Source: an uncultured Lentisphaerota bacterium
GTDB lineage: Bacteria; Verrucomicrobiota; Kiritimatiellia; CAIQIC01
Direction of reading: 5' to 3'
Length of the DNA stretch: 64,000 nucleotides
NCBI GenBank assembly: GCA_903896925.1
Contig: CAITZM010000013.1
Coordinates: 82,500-146,499 of the forward strand
The stretch's first letter is position 1. Each line of letters starts with the position of its first letter. Below the pieces are notes generated by a model. That model was not told the origin of the DNA. It worked only from the letters and a program-made list of their open reading frames with translations, and did no database searches. The translations under genes and the position numbers were made by a program. Positions 53,626 through 63,255 of this stretch are shown here, one piece after another.

Positions 53626-53973
53626 GAGCCCTTCCATCGCCAGGCGAATCGGTGACCAGGACGGCACCGGCGGAGTTCGTTCATCGTATCGCAAAGCCTG
53701 CGTTTAACGCACCGAAAGGTGGCTGGCGACCCATAGCACAGGGTATGGCCAGCGGTCATCGGGGACGAACGCCGCCGGTTCGACGCGCACCGGGATCAGC
53801 TTCGGCGGCGCCAACCAACCCACGGGAATCCAGCTTCAATAAGCAGCTTTTCATGTTCTGCTGTAATAATTAATAAAATATGACACCCAGATTTTATAAC
53901 CGTCTGCCTTGCGTGCCTCGAAAGATGGCATGAAACCAGCTTGAAAACTGCACAGGACGGATTATGGATTAAG
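53626..53973. other. Spacer with an AT-rich promoter-like region
   Basis: No gene seen. Bases 53860-53905 are strongly AT-rich (GTAATAATTAATAAAATATG) in a GC-rich setting, 70-115 bases before the first pseudopilin start, and probably contain the promoter of that operon. Confidence 0.4.
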
Positions 53974-54381
53974 ATGAAGACGAAAGGTCAACAGGGGTTT
54001 ACGCTGACGGAAGTGATGACGGCCGTAGTTGTCTTGGCCATCTTCATGATCGGCTGCTATCAGGCCGTCACGGGCGCACTCTGGATGAACCAGACCGCGC
54101 GTGACCATTTCGTGGCGACGCAATTGGCCAACAACCGGCTGGAGCGCGCCCGCAACATCCCGTTCACCTCGCTCAACCTGCTGGTGGAAAACCAGGTGGT
54201 GATGGTCTCCGACGGCACGCCCTCCCTCTCCGGGCCGTTCCGCCGGTCGACCACGATCAACGCCAACTACGGCAGCAACCTGACCGAATGCGTGGTCCGG
54301 GTGGATATCCGTAACCACAAGACGGGCCAGTTTGATGCCATCAATGAGACCTTGGCCACCCTCCTGCCGGGCAAACCATGA
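53974..54381 (+). CDS. Type IV pilus/T2SS-like pseudopilin (PilV/GspI-like)
   Basis: A 135-residue protein. Prepilin peptidase site GQQGFTLTEV with Glu at position 5 of the mature chain, then hydrophobic helix MTAVVVLAIFMIGCYQAVTG. The start at 53974 gives the usual short basic leader MKTKGQQG. Remainder is a small globular domain (TQLANNRLERARNIPFTSLN). The size and the order before a PilW/GspJ-like gene point to a minor pseudopilin. It overlaps the next gene by 4 bases. Confidence 0.87.
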   Translation: MKTKGQQGFTLTEVMTAVVVLAIFMIGCYQAVTGALWMNQTARDHFVATQLANNRLERARNIPFTSLNLLVENQVVMVSDGTPSLSGPFRRSTTINANYGSNLTECVVRVDIRNHKTGQFDAINETLATLLPGKP

Positions 54382-56432
54382 AAACCTCAAACCAGCGTGC
54401 CGGCTTCACGCTTGCGGAAATGATGATGAGTGTATTGATCATGGTGCTGGTGGTGTCCGCCAGCATGGTGGGCTACATCCATGTGCTGCAAGGCGAGAAG
54501 GTGAACTCCACCCAGGCCGGCCTGGACGTGGATGTGCGCACGGCCATCAATGCGCTCGACCACGACCTCCGGCTCTCGGCGATCGACAAGATCGTTTTCT
54601 ATCCCGCCGGACCGGGCCCCTATTCGGCCATCAGTTTCCCGATGGTGACGCCCAATCCTGCCGGGCTGGTGAGCTATGATACGAACGGCCTGATCGTCTG
54701 GGACAAAACCGTGACCTATCACGTGTGGTCGGGCAACCCCAGCCAGCTGCGCAAGACCGTGTTCACCTCGCGCAGCAGCACCGCCACGGCGGCCCAGCGT
54801 CAGACCCAGCTCAATTCCGTGGTGGCTTACGGCAGCGGCACCAACAGCACCTTGGGCTCCGAAAGCGCCATGACCAGCGTGGTCTTCAACAACCTTGTCC
54901 AGTGGAGCATCTACCCGCAGCGCGCCGTGTTCGACGGCTACAGTCCCAACACCCAGCGCGCGGTGAACTATGCCCTCGGCTCCATTGCCCTCACACCCGG
55001 CACGCATCTGTTCAAGTTCACCGCCAGCGGCAAGAATGCGCTGAGCAGCAACTACACCATCGGACTGGACACGCTGGTGATGTCGCCGTGCGGGATCGAG
55101 CGCGAAGCGGAGGCGCAGACCGTGTCCGCCGGCACGGCCACGGCGAACTACATGGCCAACGGCGGCTGGGGCGGCAACTACCGGCTGCAGTCCGCGTGTA
55201 CGGCGACCGGCCAGTACTTCACGCTCAGCATGGAGAACGATCGCTGGGAGGAGACGAACTTCCGCGAGACGGGCGCCGCCACGGACAACACGACCGTGAC
55301 GTTCGACACCGCGCTCAACCCCAATGATTTTATCGTGCAACTGGAAGGACCGGGCTACGCGTGGACGGCGTCCGATCAGACCGGCGATGCGATCGCAGAA
55401 AGCAGCACGGGCGACGCGCTGCGCGGCTGTGCCGTGCGTGTACTGCTGCGCGGCGCCCAGATGAACAACGGCAACACCATCAAGCTGGATGGCTCGATGA
55501 ACTACGTGTGTTTCATGGCCGCCACCAACAACGCCCTGCGCATCAGCAACGCCTACATCGCCGAGGCGTCCGACGTCCAGAACTTCACCATGAATTCGGC
55601 CGCCGCGGGCGTGCCCCTGTTGTTCAACGGGTCCAGCACCAGCTACACCATCCCGGCGGGTTCCTATGTCTGGGCCTGGGGCAGCGGCGCCCCCTTCCAG
55701 ATCGACAAGGACAAGAGCTATCTCGTGTCGTTCCTCGTGGATAATAACGCCAACCATGGCGATGCGAGCGGCTGGACCGAGGGTATGGCCAACACGCCTG
55801 GCAGTTGGGTGCTGCCGGTCGGTTTGGCTCCCGATGCCACCATGACACGTGCGGCCAACTGGAGCAGCTTGGGGGCGGTGCAGACCAATGTCCTGTGGGG
55901 GGTCAGCGGTCTCTATACGACCTGTCCGACCAACGGCACCTATACCTCGCCGATTACTGACACCCATCAGACCACGCCGACCTATGCGGACATCAACTGG
56001 AATGCCTCCCTGCCCTCGGGCGCATCCATCGTCATGCAGGTACGGGCGGGCAACCAACCCGACCTCTCGGACGCCCCTGCGTGGACCAATGTGACGACCA
56101 TGGCCAGTCCCGGCGTCATCGCGCCGGGCTCCGGCCGCTATGTGCAATTTCAGGCGCAACTCCGGCCGGACAGCAGTACCTGGAATTCGCCCAAGCTCAA
56201 GGATGTGACGGTCCGCTGGGCCGGCGTACAGCGCGTGGTGGATGTCGGCGGAACCTTTTCCAAGGGGCCGGACTATGGCATCTGGGAGTTGACGGTGGAT
56301 GGCAATCCGCTGGTCAAGGGGGTCACCATGGACATGACCATCTACAAGGATGTCGCCGTGCTGAATGGGGCCAACCGGCGGCTGACCTCGACTGTTTCGT
56401 TGGAAATGTACCCGCGCAATACAGGAAAATGA
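54378..56432 (+). CDS. Large prepilin-like protein (PilW/GspJ-like with long C-terminal domain)
   Basis: A 684-residue protein. Leader MKTSNQRAGFTLAEMMMSVL with the Gly-Phe cleavage site and Glu at +5, then a hydrophobic helix. Residues about 40-180 resemble a PilW/GspJ pseudopilin head (DVDVRTAINALDHDLRLSAI). The remaining 500 residues are beta-rich with Thr/Asn/Gly-rich strands (AGSYVWAWGSGAPFQIDKDK, WTNVTTMASPGVIAPGSGRY), probably a surface-exposed module. Far longer than usual minor pseudopilins. Translational coupling to the gene before (ATGA). Confidence 0.86.
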   Translation: MKTSNQRAGFTLAEMMMSVLIMVLVVSASMVGYIHVLQGEKVNSTQAGLDVDVRTAINALDHDLRLSAIDKIVFYPAGPGPYSAISFPMVTPNPAGLVSYDTNGLIVWDKTVTYHVWSGNPSQLRKTVFTSRSSTATAAQRQTQLNSVVAYGSGTNSTLGSESAMTSVVFNNLVQWSIYPQRAVFDGYSPNTQRAVNYALGSIALTPGTHLFKFTASGKNALSSNYTIGLDTLVMSPCGIEREAEAQTVSAGTATANYMANGGWGGNYRLQSACTATGQYFTLSMENDRWEETNFRETGAATDNTTVTFDTALNPNDFIVQLEGPGYAWTASDQTGDAIAESSTGDALRGCAVRVLLRGAQMNNGNTIKLDGSMNYVCFMAATNNALRISNAYIAEASDVQNFTMNSAAAGVPLLFNGSSTSYTIPAGSYVWAWGSGAPFQIDKDKSYLVSFLVDNNANHGDASGWTEGMANTPGSWVLPVGLAPDATMTRAANWSSLGAVQTNVLWGVSGLYTTCPTNGTYTSPITDTHQTTPTYADINWNASLPSGASIVMQVRAGNQPDLSDAPAWTNVTTMASPGVIAPGSGRYVQFQAQLRPDSSTWNSPKLKDVTVRWAGVQRVVDVGGTFSKGPDYGIWELTVDGNPLVKGVTMDMTIYKDVAVLNGANRRLTSTVSLEMYPRNTGK

Positions 56433-56443
56433 GCAGGTGTTGT

Positions 56444-57598
56444 ATGAAAACCAAGATGCTTGAAAGGGACGCGCTACAGGGGTCGGCCATGTTAACCGCC
56501 TTGGTTATCATGGGGATCCTCGGCCTGGTCACGACCAGCATGCTCTATATGGCGATGCAGCAGCCCTACAGTGTCCGGAAGAGCCGCGACCATATGCGCG
56601 CGCAGGCCCTCGCCGAGGCCGGGGCCAACGCCGCCTACGTCATGCTCTGCACCAATTTTTCCCTCAAGGATACGCCGGCGGCCTTTCCGCTGACCAACTA
56701 TCGCGACGGGTCCTACGATGTGTCCGTGGCCTCAATGAGTGTCACCTCGGCCGTCATCAGTTGTGTGGGCAAGTACAAGACGGCCATCGCCACGGTGGCC
56801 ATGGATGTGATCAATGGCGCAACCAACCTGCCCTCGAGCCAGCCGGCGCCGGTCGGGGCCTACTCGAATCTCATCACGTCCGGCGGCGCCATCTCCTGGA
56901 GCGGCGCCGTGACCATCCAGGGCGGCGGTCGTGTGCATGCCAACCAGTCCGCCTCCTATTCCGGCAACGTCACGCTCGCGGGCGATGCCACCTCGTCGCA
57001 ACAGATCACGGCCAGCGGCAACGTGAAGTTCAACAACACCTCGACACCGAACTATAGCCTCAGCGGCAACGTCACCATCAGCGGGACCAAAAGAACCGGT
57101 GCGGTGCCCGTGGTGGCCATTCCGCAACTGGACTTGGTGCCCTATTACAACGCCGCGCTCGCCAACGGCCAGGTGTACAGCGGCGGCGTGAGCATCAACC
57201 ACGACACCGCGCCAGCAGGCGGCATCATGTGGGTCAACGGCGATATTTCCATCAGCGGCAACTGCACGTTGACCGGTTGCTTCATCGCCACCGGCAGCAT
57301 TTCCATGTCGGGCAACGGCAGCCAGGTGCAGGTGGGCAACTATCCCGCCTTCGTCTCCCAGAACAGCAGCATCAGCATCTCCGGCGGCAAGAGCCTCCAC
57401 GGCCTGCTCTATGCCAAGGTCGGCAGCATCTCCTACAGCGGCGGCGGCAACCTGAACGGCTCGATCATCTGCGGCGGCTCCCTGAGCATGTCCGGCAACG
57501 TGGGCATTTTCACCTACAGCAACCCGACGCCGGTGCCGCCCGGCGGCAGCGGCGGCTCGCTGCAGAACAATGTCAGCATCAGCGCCTGGCGCCAATAA
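56444..57598 (+). CDS. PilX-like pilus-associated protein with repeated SGNVTxSG beta segment
   Basis: A 384-residue protein. Start 56444 has AGG 7 bases upstream; ATG 56429 overlaps the previous stop. MLTALVIMGILGLVTTSMLY is the membrane helix and is preceded by a leader without the classic GFTL. QALAEAGANAAYVMLCTNFS matches the PilX N-terminal helix. The C-terminal part (residues about 140-375) contains a run of short strands of the SGNVTLAG type (SGNVTISGTKRT, NGDISISGNCTLTG, GGSLSMSGNVGIFT), which predicts a stacked beta-solenoid. Third gene of the pseudopilin operon; likely a minor component of the same filament or secretion apparatus. Confidence 0.82.
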   Translation: MKTKMLERDALQGSAMLTALVIMGILGLVTTSMLYMAMQQPYSVRKSRDHMRAQALAEAGANAAYVMLCTNFSLKDTPAAFPLTNYRDGSYDVSVASMSVTSAVISCVGKYKTAIATVAMDVINGATNLPSSQPAPVGAYSNLITSGGAISWSGAVTIQGGGRVHANQSASYSGNVTLAGDATSSQQITASGNVKFNNTSTPNYSLSGNVTISGTKRTGAVPVVAIPQLDLVPYYNAALANGQVYSGGVSINHDTAPAGGIMWVNGDISISGNCTLTGCFIATGSISMSGNGSQVQVGNYPAFVSQNSSISISGGKSLHGLLYAKVGSISYSGGGNLNGSIICGGSLSMSGNVGIFTYSNPTPVPPGGSGGSLQNNVSISAWRQ

Positions 57599-57619
57599 GC
57601 GCCTCGCTCGTGGTGCAAA

Positions 57620-57765
57620 GCATTTCACCACGGATCACACCGATCACACGGATAGAAGACCGGACGTTTCCTGCTGTGTGATCCGTGGTTCCTCATCCGG
57701 TCCTGCTGCCCTCCTGCTCTTGTCCGAAAATCTGTGTAATCCGTGAAATCTGTGGATGCTCGCTC
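57620..57765. repeat. ACGGATCACACGGAT-type repeat
   Basis: TTTCACCACGGATCACACCG then ATCACACGGATAG (about 57625-57657) faces TGTGTGATCCGTGGTTCC (about 57675-57692). AATCTGTGTAATCCGTGAAA then TCTGTGGATG follows at about 57730-57759. An imperfect inverted repeat in the spacer 57599-58046, of the same class as 28820-28945. The rest of the spacer shows no gene. Confidence 0.6.
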
Positions 57766-58046
57766 TGCTGCTCCGCTTGCGGTCCGGCTCTGTTGCGGTT
57801 GGTTTATCATGCGGCGGGCGCGGCGCGCCCGACCTGCCTTCCCCTTTGTTTCCTTCGTTGCCTTCTGTTCAATTCTTCCGCAATCGCTCTGCGGTTGATC
57901 TCGCGAGGCTGGCGTGCAGCGGCGCAGTGCCGCACGAAGCTGTGAAAGCCCCGCCCGGTAGGAATTGTTTTGGCGGCGGCGTTGACCAAGGCTTCGGCTT
58001 TCTGCTATGCGGATGGCCGCCTTGCCACCTGAAAGGGGTTCTACCC

Positions 58047-60779
58047 ATGAAGATGAAACTGTGCCCAAGCCTCGCGTGCGCGCTCGCGTTCTTCGCCGGC
58101 GCCGCCATGGCGTCCGAGTTCTACGTCGCGCCCGGTGGTGCCGACGCCAATCCGGGTTCTCAGGCCCAGCCCTTCGCCTCGCTGGAGCGTGCCCGCGATG
58201 CGATCCGCGAACTGAAGAAAGCCGGCCCGCTCGCGGCGCCGGTTACCGTGTGGCTGCGCGGCGGCATCTATCCGCTGGTCAAGCCGATCGTCTTCACGCC
58301 GGCGGACTCGGGATCGGCAGCGGCGCCGGTCACCTATGCCTCGGCCCCCGGCGAGCGCGCGATCCTGAGCGGCGGCGTGCGGCTCACGGGCACGTGGACC
58401 CAGGCGCCGGGCAAGCCGTTCTGGCAGCTCGACGTGCCGCAGGCGCGCGACGGCCAATGGAAATTCAACTCCCTCTACGTCAACGGCCAGTCGCGGATGC
58501 GGGCGCGCTATCCGAACTACGGCGCCAAGGAATTGCGGGCCGAGGGCCGCGAGCCGGGCGGCGATCCGCGGCAGGCGCTGCGCTATTTCCCTGGCGACGT
58601 CAATCCGGCGTGGTCCCATCCGACGGATATCGATGTGGTGCTGCTGTGTTCGTGGACGCCGACCATCCACCGCATCAAGGAGATCGATGCGGAGAAGCGC
58701 GTCGTCCGCTTCTTCAGCAGTCACGCCCGCGCGGTGGATTTCTGGGACCGCAATTTCCGCTACTACCTGAGCAATGTCTTTGAGGCGCTCGACGAGCCCG
58801 GCGAGTGGTATCTGAACCGACACACCGGGGTGCTCTATTATTTCCCCATGCCCGGCGAGGATCTGGCGACCGCCGAGGTCATCGCCCCGGTGATGAAGTC
58901 CCGCATGGTCGAGTTCGCCGGCGACCCGGTCGCGGGCCAATTCGTCGAGCACCTGAACTTCCGCGACCTTTCGTTCCGGCACCTCGATGGCGACATGGAC
59001 CGCTATAACGGTGTCTACCGGCAGGGGCACATGTATCTCGACAGCGCCCTCAGCGCGCGCGGCCTGCGCCACGCCGCGTTCGAGCGGTGCGAGCTGGCGC
59101 AGCTGGGCGAGTACGCGATGGAGCTGGCCGATGGCTGCCGTGCGGTCACAGTCCGGCAGTGCCACTTCTGGGACCTTGGCGCCGGTGCGTTGCAGCTCGG
59201 CGTCTCCGATCTCGGCACGCTCAAGGCGGGGCAGAAGGCCGGCGGGGAGAATGCGGGCGCGGTGAGCGACCTCGTCATCGACAACTGCTGCATCCACCGG
59301 CTCGGCACGATCTGGCAAGGCTGCTACGGCATCGTCAACCGGTTCGCCTCCCGGACGCAGCTCACGCACAACGAGATCTTCGACACGCACTACACCGCCA
59401 TCGGGCTGGACGCGCGCTGGGACTGGAAGGGCGAGCGCTACTCCGAGGGCACCGTGGTGGCCTACAACCATCTCCACCACCTCGGCCTGCGCTGCCAGAC
59501 CGACGCGGCGGGCGTCTATCAGTTCGGTCCGCTCGATACCCACATCCACCACAACCTGATTCATGACACCGTCGCCTATCCGCACGGCGCCGGCTTCGCG
59601 GGCATCTACCTCGACGAGCAGTCGCGCGGAGCGGTCGTCGAGAACAACCTGGTTTACAACGTGGATTGGTTCGCCTATTTCCAGCACAAGGGCATGGACA
59701 ACGTCTTCCGCAATAATCTCGGTGCCTTCACTCGCGATGGCTTGCTCGGTCGCGGCGGGCTGAACGACACGTGGAAATCCAACTACATGGAGGCCGTCCG
59801 CAATGTGTACGTTTCGAGCAACGCTGTCGCGCTCACTCGGCCTTGGGTGCCGGGCACCAAGCCGCCCGTGCTGGCGAGTAATATATATTACACGCTTGCG
59901 CAGAACGCCGCGCTGACCTTCATGGGCAAGAGCTTCGCCGCGTGGCAGGCGGAGGGGCAGGACCAGGGCTCCGTTGTCGGCGATCCCGGCTGCCGTAATC
60001 CGGCGGCCTTCGATTTCTCACTGGCGTCCGATGCGCCCGCGTGCCGGCTGATCGGGTTTGTGCCCTTCGATGCCGAGCTCTGCAAGGCCGGGCTCTATGG
60101 CGACGCCGCGTGGCGCGACCTGCCGAAAGCCTATCCCCTGCGCGTGCCTACCGCGGTCTGGGCCGAGGAGGACTTCGCCAAGTTCAATGCCTTCGACCTG
60201 AACTTCAACCAGATGAAGGATGGCGCCGAGCCCGTTGTGTTCCGTGGTGCACCGACCAAGCGTGAGGGGTTTGTCGTCACCAGCGAAATCGCCGGCACGC
60301 GCGGCCCGAAATGCCTCAAGTGTACGGACCGGAAGGGACTGGCGAAGTCCTTCTATCCGTACCTCCACTTCATCCCGCGTGCGCTGAAGCGGGGCCAGGT
60401 CAACTTCACCTTTGCCGTGCAGCCGCCCGCGCTATCGCCGGCGGCGCTGCAGGTCGGGTTCCGCGGCCGCGGTGCGACGGCGGAGGTGAACGGTCCCACG
60501 GTTGCCATCGGCCGTGACGGGGTGGTGAAGGCCAATGGAAAGTCTGTCGGTAAAATCCAGCCGGGCGAATGGACCCGGTTTGAACTGCGCTTTGCGCTCG
60601 GCGAAAAGAGCACGGCCACCTACACGCTCGTGGTCCGCAACCGCGCCGGCGAGACGACCCACACCATCCGGTTCGGCCAACCGGCCCTCAGCGAACTAAC
60701 CTGGCTCGGCATCACCACACCCGATGATGCCAATGGCGTCATCTATCTGGATGATCTCAAGCTGCAGCTTGCCGACTGA
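58047..60779 (+). CDS. Secreted right-handed beta-helix protein (polysaccharide lyase/hydrolase-like)
   Basis: A 910-residue protein. AAAGGGG lies before the ATG; signal peptide LCPSLACALAFFAGAAMASE. The N-terminus EFYVAPGGADANPGSQAQPF then SLERARDAIRELKKAG is the standard start of beta-helix carbohydrate-active proteins. Repeated rungs follow (VVAYNHLHHLGLRCQTDAAG, VENNLVYNVDWFAYFQHKGM, YIHHNLIHD-type strings). Residues about 740-900 form a concanavalin/LamG-like C-terminal module (TFAVQPPALSPAALQVGFRG, STATYTLVVRNRAGETTHTI). Glycoside hydrolase or lyase of alpha-galactoside- or uronate-type glycans is likely, but no catalytic triad could be fixed. Confidence 0.85.
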   Translation: MKMKLCPSLACALAFFAGAAMASEFYVAPGGADANPGSQAQPFASLERARDAIRELKKAGPLAAPVTVWLRGGIYPLVKPIVFTPADSGSAAAPVTYASAPGERAILSGGVRLTGTWTQAPGKPFWQLDVPQARDGQWKFNSLYVNGQSRMRARYPNYGAKELRAEGREPGGDPRQALRYFPGDVNPAWSHPTDIDVVLLCSWTPTIHRIKEIDAEKRVVRFFSSHARAVDFWDRNFRYYLSNVFEALDEPGEWYLNRHTGVLYYFPMPGEDLATAEVIAPVMKSRMVEFAGDPVAGQFVEHLNFRDLSFRHLDGDMDRYNGVYRQGHMYLDSALSARGLRHAAFERCELAQLGEYAMELADGCRAVTVRQCHFWDLGAGALQLGVSDLGTLKAGQKAGGENAGAVSDLVIDNCCIHRLGTIWQGCYGIVNRFASRTQLTHNEIFDTHYTAIGLDARWDWKGERYSEGTVVAYNHLHHLGLRCQTDAAGVYQFGPLDTHIHHNLIHDTVAYPHGAGFAGIYLDEQSRGAVVENNLVYNVDWFAYFQHKGMDNVFRNNLGAFTRDGLLGRGGLNDTWKSNYMEAVRNVYVSSNAVALTRPWVPGTKPPVLASNIYYTLAQNAALTFMGKSFAAWQAEGQDQGSVVGDPGCRNPAAFDFSLASDAPACRLIGFVPFDAELCKAGLYGDAAWRDLPKAYPLRVPTAVWAEEDFAKFNAFDLNFNQMKDGAEPVVFRGAPTKREGFVVTSEIAGTRGPKCLKCTDRKGLAKSFYPYLHFIPRALKRGQVNFTFAVQPPALSPAALQVGFRGRGATAEVNGPTVAIGRDGVVKANGKSVGKIQPGEWTRFELRFALGEKSTATYTLVVRNRAGETTHTIRFGQPALSELTWLGITTPDDANGVIYLDDLKLQLAD

Positions 60780-60833
60780 TGTTGGATGTGCTGCCGTCGG
60801 TCCGGGCTGTATCTGGGGCGAGGTGCCATCTTC

Positions 60834-61234
60834 TGTAGCGGCGACCTGTGGTCGCCGTCGGCGGTCGCTGCTTTTGGCTCCTCCATAGGCCACGCCTGAG
60901 GCGGGCAAGCGTCGCCCTACCGCCCGCATTGGATGCATTGGTCGTTGTGCGTTCCGTGGGGCACGCGTCCCGCGTGCCGGTGCCGGCGGCGTCTCGCCGC
61001 CGTTAGCAGGCGCTCAATCGATGGTTGCTTCGGCTGGCAAGCGTCTGCGAGTCGAGAGGCGTTCCAACTCTCGTTGTTGTCTGGGTGTGGCTCGCGGGGC
61101 TGGTAGCCCCTCCCACAAAGAGCGGTTACGGCTGGTGTGCATCTTCCCTTGCCTGAAGGGTGTGGCAGAGTGGGTAGGGCGAGGCTTCCAGCCGAGCCGT
61201 TCGTGTTTCGGCTCCGCCAGAGGCGTCGCCCTAC
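60834..61234. repeat. Cluster of dispersed palindromes
   Basis: Several elements fill the 476-base spacer 60780-61255: TGTAGCGGCGACCTGTGGTC then GCCG (60834 on), GTCGCCCTACCGCCC near 60911-60925, GGGGCTGGTAGCCCCTCCCA near 61097-61116, and GTAGGGCGA...TCGCCCTAC (61174-61234). No gene seen. Confidence 0.65.
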
Positions 61235-61255
61235 CGCCATGTCCGCAGGCCGCGA

Positions 61256-62155
61256 TCAAACTTTGGCTTCGTCCCACTGTTTGCGCAAATAGTCGAAAGC
61301 CTTCGGCACTTCCACGAGGGGGTCGGTGCCCTTCTTGCAGCCGCACTCGAGGCTGCAGAAGTCCTGGTAGCCGATCAGCTTCAGGCCCTTGAAGCCTTCG
61401 ACGTAGCTGTGCGGCTCCTGGGCGGGCAGGATGCGGTGGTCGCGCGTGGCGAGATGGACATGGTGCAGCCACTTGCCGGCGGTGACGAACGCCTGCGTCT
61501 GGTCGGCTTCCTCCAGCGACATGTGGTAGAAGTCGCCCATCATGCAGATGCCCTCGTTGTTGAGCTGGTTGCAGATGGTGGCGGCCTGTTCCAGCCGGTT
61601 GATGTAGAAGGTTTCCTTTTTGTTGAGCGGTTCGATCAGGACGCGGCTGCCGACCTTCTTTGCGTAATCGCCGATGGCCGGGAAGATCTCGGCCAGAATC
61701 TTGTCGAGTTCCGCCGGCTTCAGCTCGCTCTGCTTGTGGAAACAGGGGACATAGATGACGCCGTTGGATTCCAGTTCGGCGGCGGTGTTCAGCGCGGACT
61801 TGAGGGCCTCGATGCCGCCCTTGCGCTTCTCCAGGTCGAGCGAAACGAGGTCGCCCTTCTGCGAGCCCCAGCAGAGCGCGGCGACCTTGAGGCCGGTGCC
61901 CTTGAGCGTGCTCTTGATTTCCGCCACGCGGTTGGCCGGATTGCCGCCGAACTCGATGCCGGCACAGCCGTACTTCTGGAGGTTGGCGACTTTTTCCTTG
62001 AGCGAGCCGCCGGGGATGCGGCCTTCCTGGCTGCAGAGTTTCAGCTCGGCCGGTTTCCGGTCGCTGCCCGCGGCCCGTACCGACGGGATGAAGCCGGGCA
62101 GGGCGAGCGCGCCCGAGCCGATCAGGGTGTTCTTCAGAAAGGTGCGACGATTCAT
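61256..62155 (-). CDS. Tat-exported TIM-barrel sugar isomerase/epimerase-like protein
   Basis: A 299-residue protein. GGAGA lies about 10 bases before the ATG at 62155; Tat signal MNRRTFLKNTLIGSGALALP. The xylose-isomerase-like/AP endonuclease 2 barrel shows VANLQKYGCAGIEFGG, GLKVAALCWGSQKG, VLIEPLNKKETFYINRLEQA (metal-binding Glu), CMMGDFYHMSLEEAD (Asp/His), HHVHLATRDHRILPAQEP (His) and LIGYQDFCSLECGCKKGTDP. Relatives are hydroxypyruvate isomerases or 3-keto-sugar enzymes in PVC bacteria, fitting the DUF1080 and GH109 proteins in the window. Reaction not proven. Confidence 0.9.
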   Translation of the reverse strand: MNRRTFLKNTLIGSGALALPGFIPSVRAAGSDRKPAELKLCSQEGRIPGGSLKEKVANLQKYGCAGIEFGGNPANRVAEIKSTLKGTGLKVAALCWGSQKGDLVSLDLEKRKGGIEALKSALNTAAELESNGVIYVPCFHKQSELKPAELDKILAEIFPAIGDYAKKVGSRVLIEPLNKKETFYINRLEQAATICNQLNNEGICMMGDFYHMSLEEADQTQAFVTAGKWLHHVHLATRDHRILPAQEPHSYVEGFKGLKLIGYQDFCSLECGCKKGTDPLVEVPKAFDYLRKQWDEAKV

Positions 62156-62428
62156 GGACGGAGTCTCCTTGGGGTTGCTGGCAAACCGACCGCTTGTTGG
62201 TGCTTGCGACACATGCGCGGATTCTCACGAGCGGCGTGGCAAAGTCAAGCCTGTCGGGGGAGGGCTGTTTCGGGCCCTGCGTCGCCGCCCGCTACACAGA
62301 GGGCCACCGCGCTCGAAAAACTGCTGGCGGAAACCGCTTGTGCTTTCCGCCGGCCGCCTAGAGAATGACGCCATGCAATCTCTCGCACATGACGCGGCGC
62401 GGCCGGGCGCGCCGGGGAACGGACCGCT

Positions 62429-63106
62429 ATGACACCTTGGGAACTGTTGGGCAAGGCGGTCGTGCCAGGCCAGGCCGGCGAGCTGCGGCTCTACCGGCGG
62501 GGCGCCGACTTCTCGATCCGCGCCGACGGGCAGGAACTGATGAACAGCCGGATGCACGGCTCTGAGGACGCACTGGCGGAGTTGGCCTGCGGCCGCCTGT
62601 CGGGCCGGCCGCTGCCGCGCGTCTTGATCGGCGGTCTAGGCATGGGCTTTACGCTGGCGACCGCCTTGCGCGTGCTGCATAAATCGGCCCGGGTCGATGT
62701 GGTGGAACTGGTGCCGGCGGTGGTGGCGTGGAATAAAGGTCCGCTGGGCGAACTGGCCGGACGGCCTCTGGAGGACGCGCGCGTGGTGCTCCATGATGGC
62801 GACGTGATCCGTTTGCTGCGGACTGAAAAAGAGGCCTTCGATGCGGTCCTGCTCGATGTGGACAACGGGCCTGAGGCGCTCACTCGCAAGAGCAACAACT
62901 GGCTCTACAGCCCCGCCGGCTTGCGGAAAATTCATGAAGCGCTGAAGCCCCGCGGCGTGCTGGCCGTCTGGTCGGCCGGCCCGCATCCAGTGTTTGTACA
63001 GCGGCTCCGCCACGCGGGCTTTGGCGTGGAAGAAGTGCTCGTCCGCGCCCGCGACGGCACCCGGGGCGGGCATCACCTGATCTGGCTCGCCACCCGGCTT
63101 GCCTGA
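62429..63106 (+). CDS. Spermidine synthase-like methyltransferase fold protein
   Basis: A 225-residue soluble protein with Rossmann-type motif I PRVLIGGLGMGFTLATALRV (about residues 63-82), acidic loop VDVVELVPAVV, and FDAVLLDVDNGPEALTRKSN (motif with the DxDNGP string found in SpeE-like proteins of this group). GVLAVWSAGPHPVFVQRLRH completes the fold. It is shorter than true spermidine synthases and lacks the N-terminal beta domain in full. Probably a SpeE-like SAM- or dcSAM-binding protein; substrate unknown. Divergent from the TIM-barrel gene. Confidence 0.87.
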   Translation: MTPWELLGKAVVPGQAGELRLYRRGADFSIRADGQELMNSRMHGSEDALAELACGRLSGRPLPRVLIGGLGMGFTLATALRVLHKSARVDVVELVPAVVAWNKGPLGELAGRPLEDARVVLHDGDVIRLLRTEKEAFDAVLLDVDNGPEALTRKSNNWLYSPAGLRKIHEALKPRGVLAVWSAGPHPVFVQRLRHAGFGVEEVLVRARDGTRGGHHLIWLATRLA

Positions 63107-63114
63107 GCTCTGTT

Positions 63115-63163
63115 TGTAGCGGCGATCTGTGATCGCCGTCGGCGGCCACAGGCCGCCGCTACA
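63115..63163. repeat. GTAGCGGCG...CGCCGCTAC palindrome
   Basis: TGTAGCGGCG at 63115-63124 pairs with CGCCGCTACA at 63154-63163. Inside it are nested GGCGATCTGTGATCGCC and GGCGGCCACAGGCCGCC, so it can fold as a cloverleaf of three arms. Downstream of the methyltransferase gene. Confidence 0.7.
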
Positions 63164-63255
63164 GGTTGCGGCTCCGCCGGAGGCCGCGCCTGAGGCGGAC
63201 AAGTGTAGTGACGCGCAAGGATTTCGCAATTTGCCGGCGAGGTTTTGACACTCGG

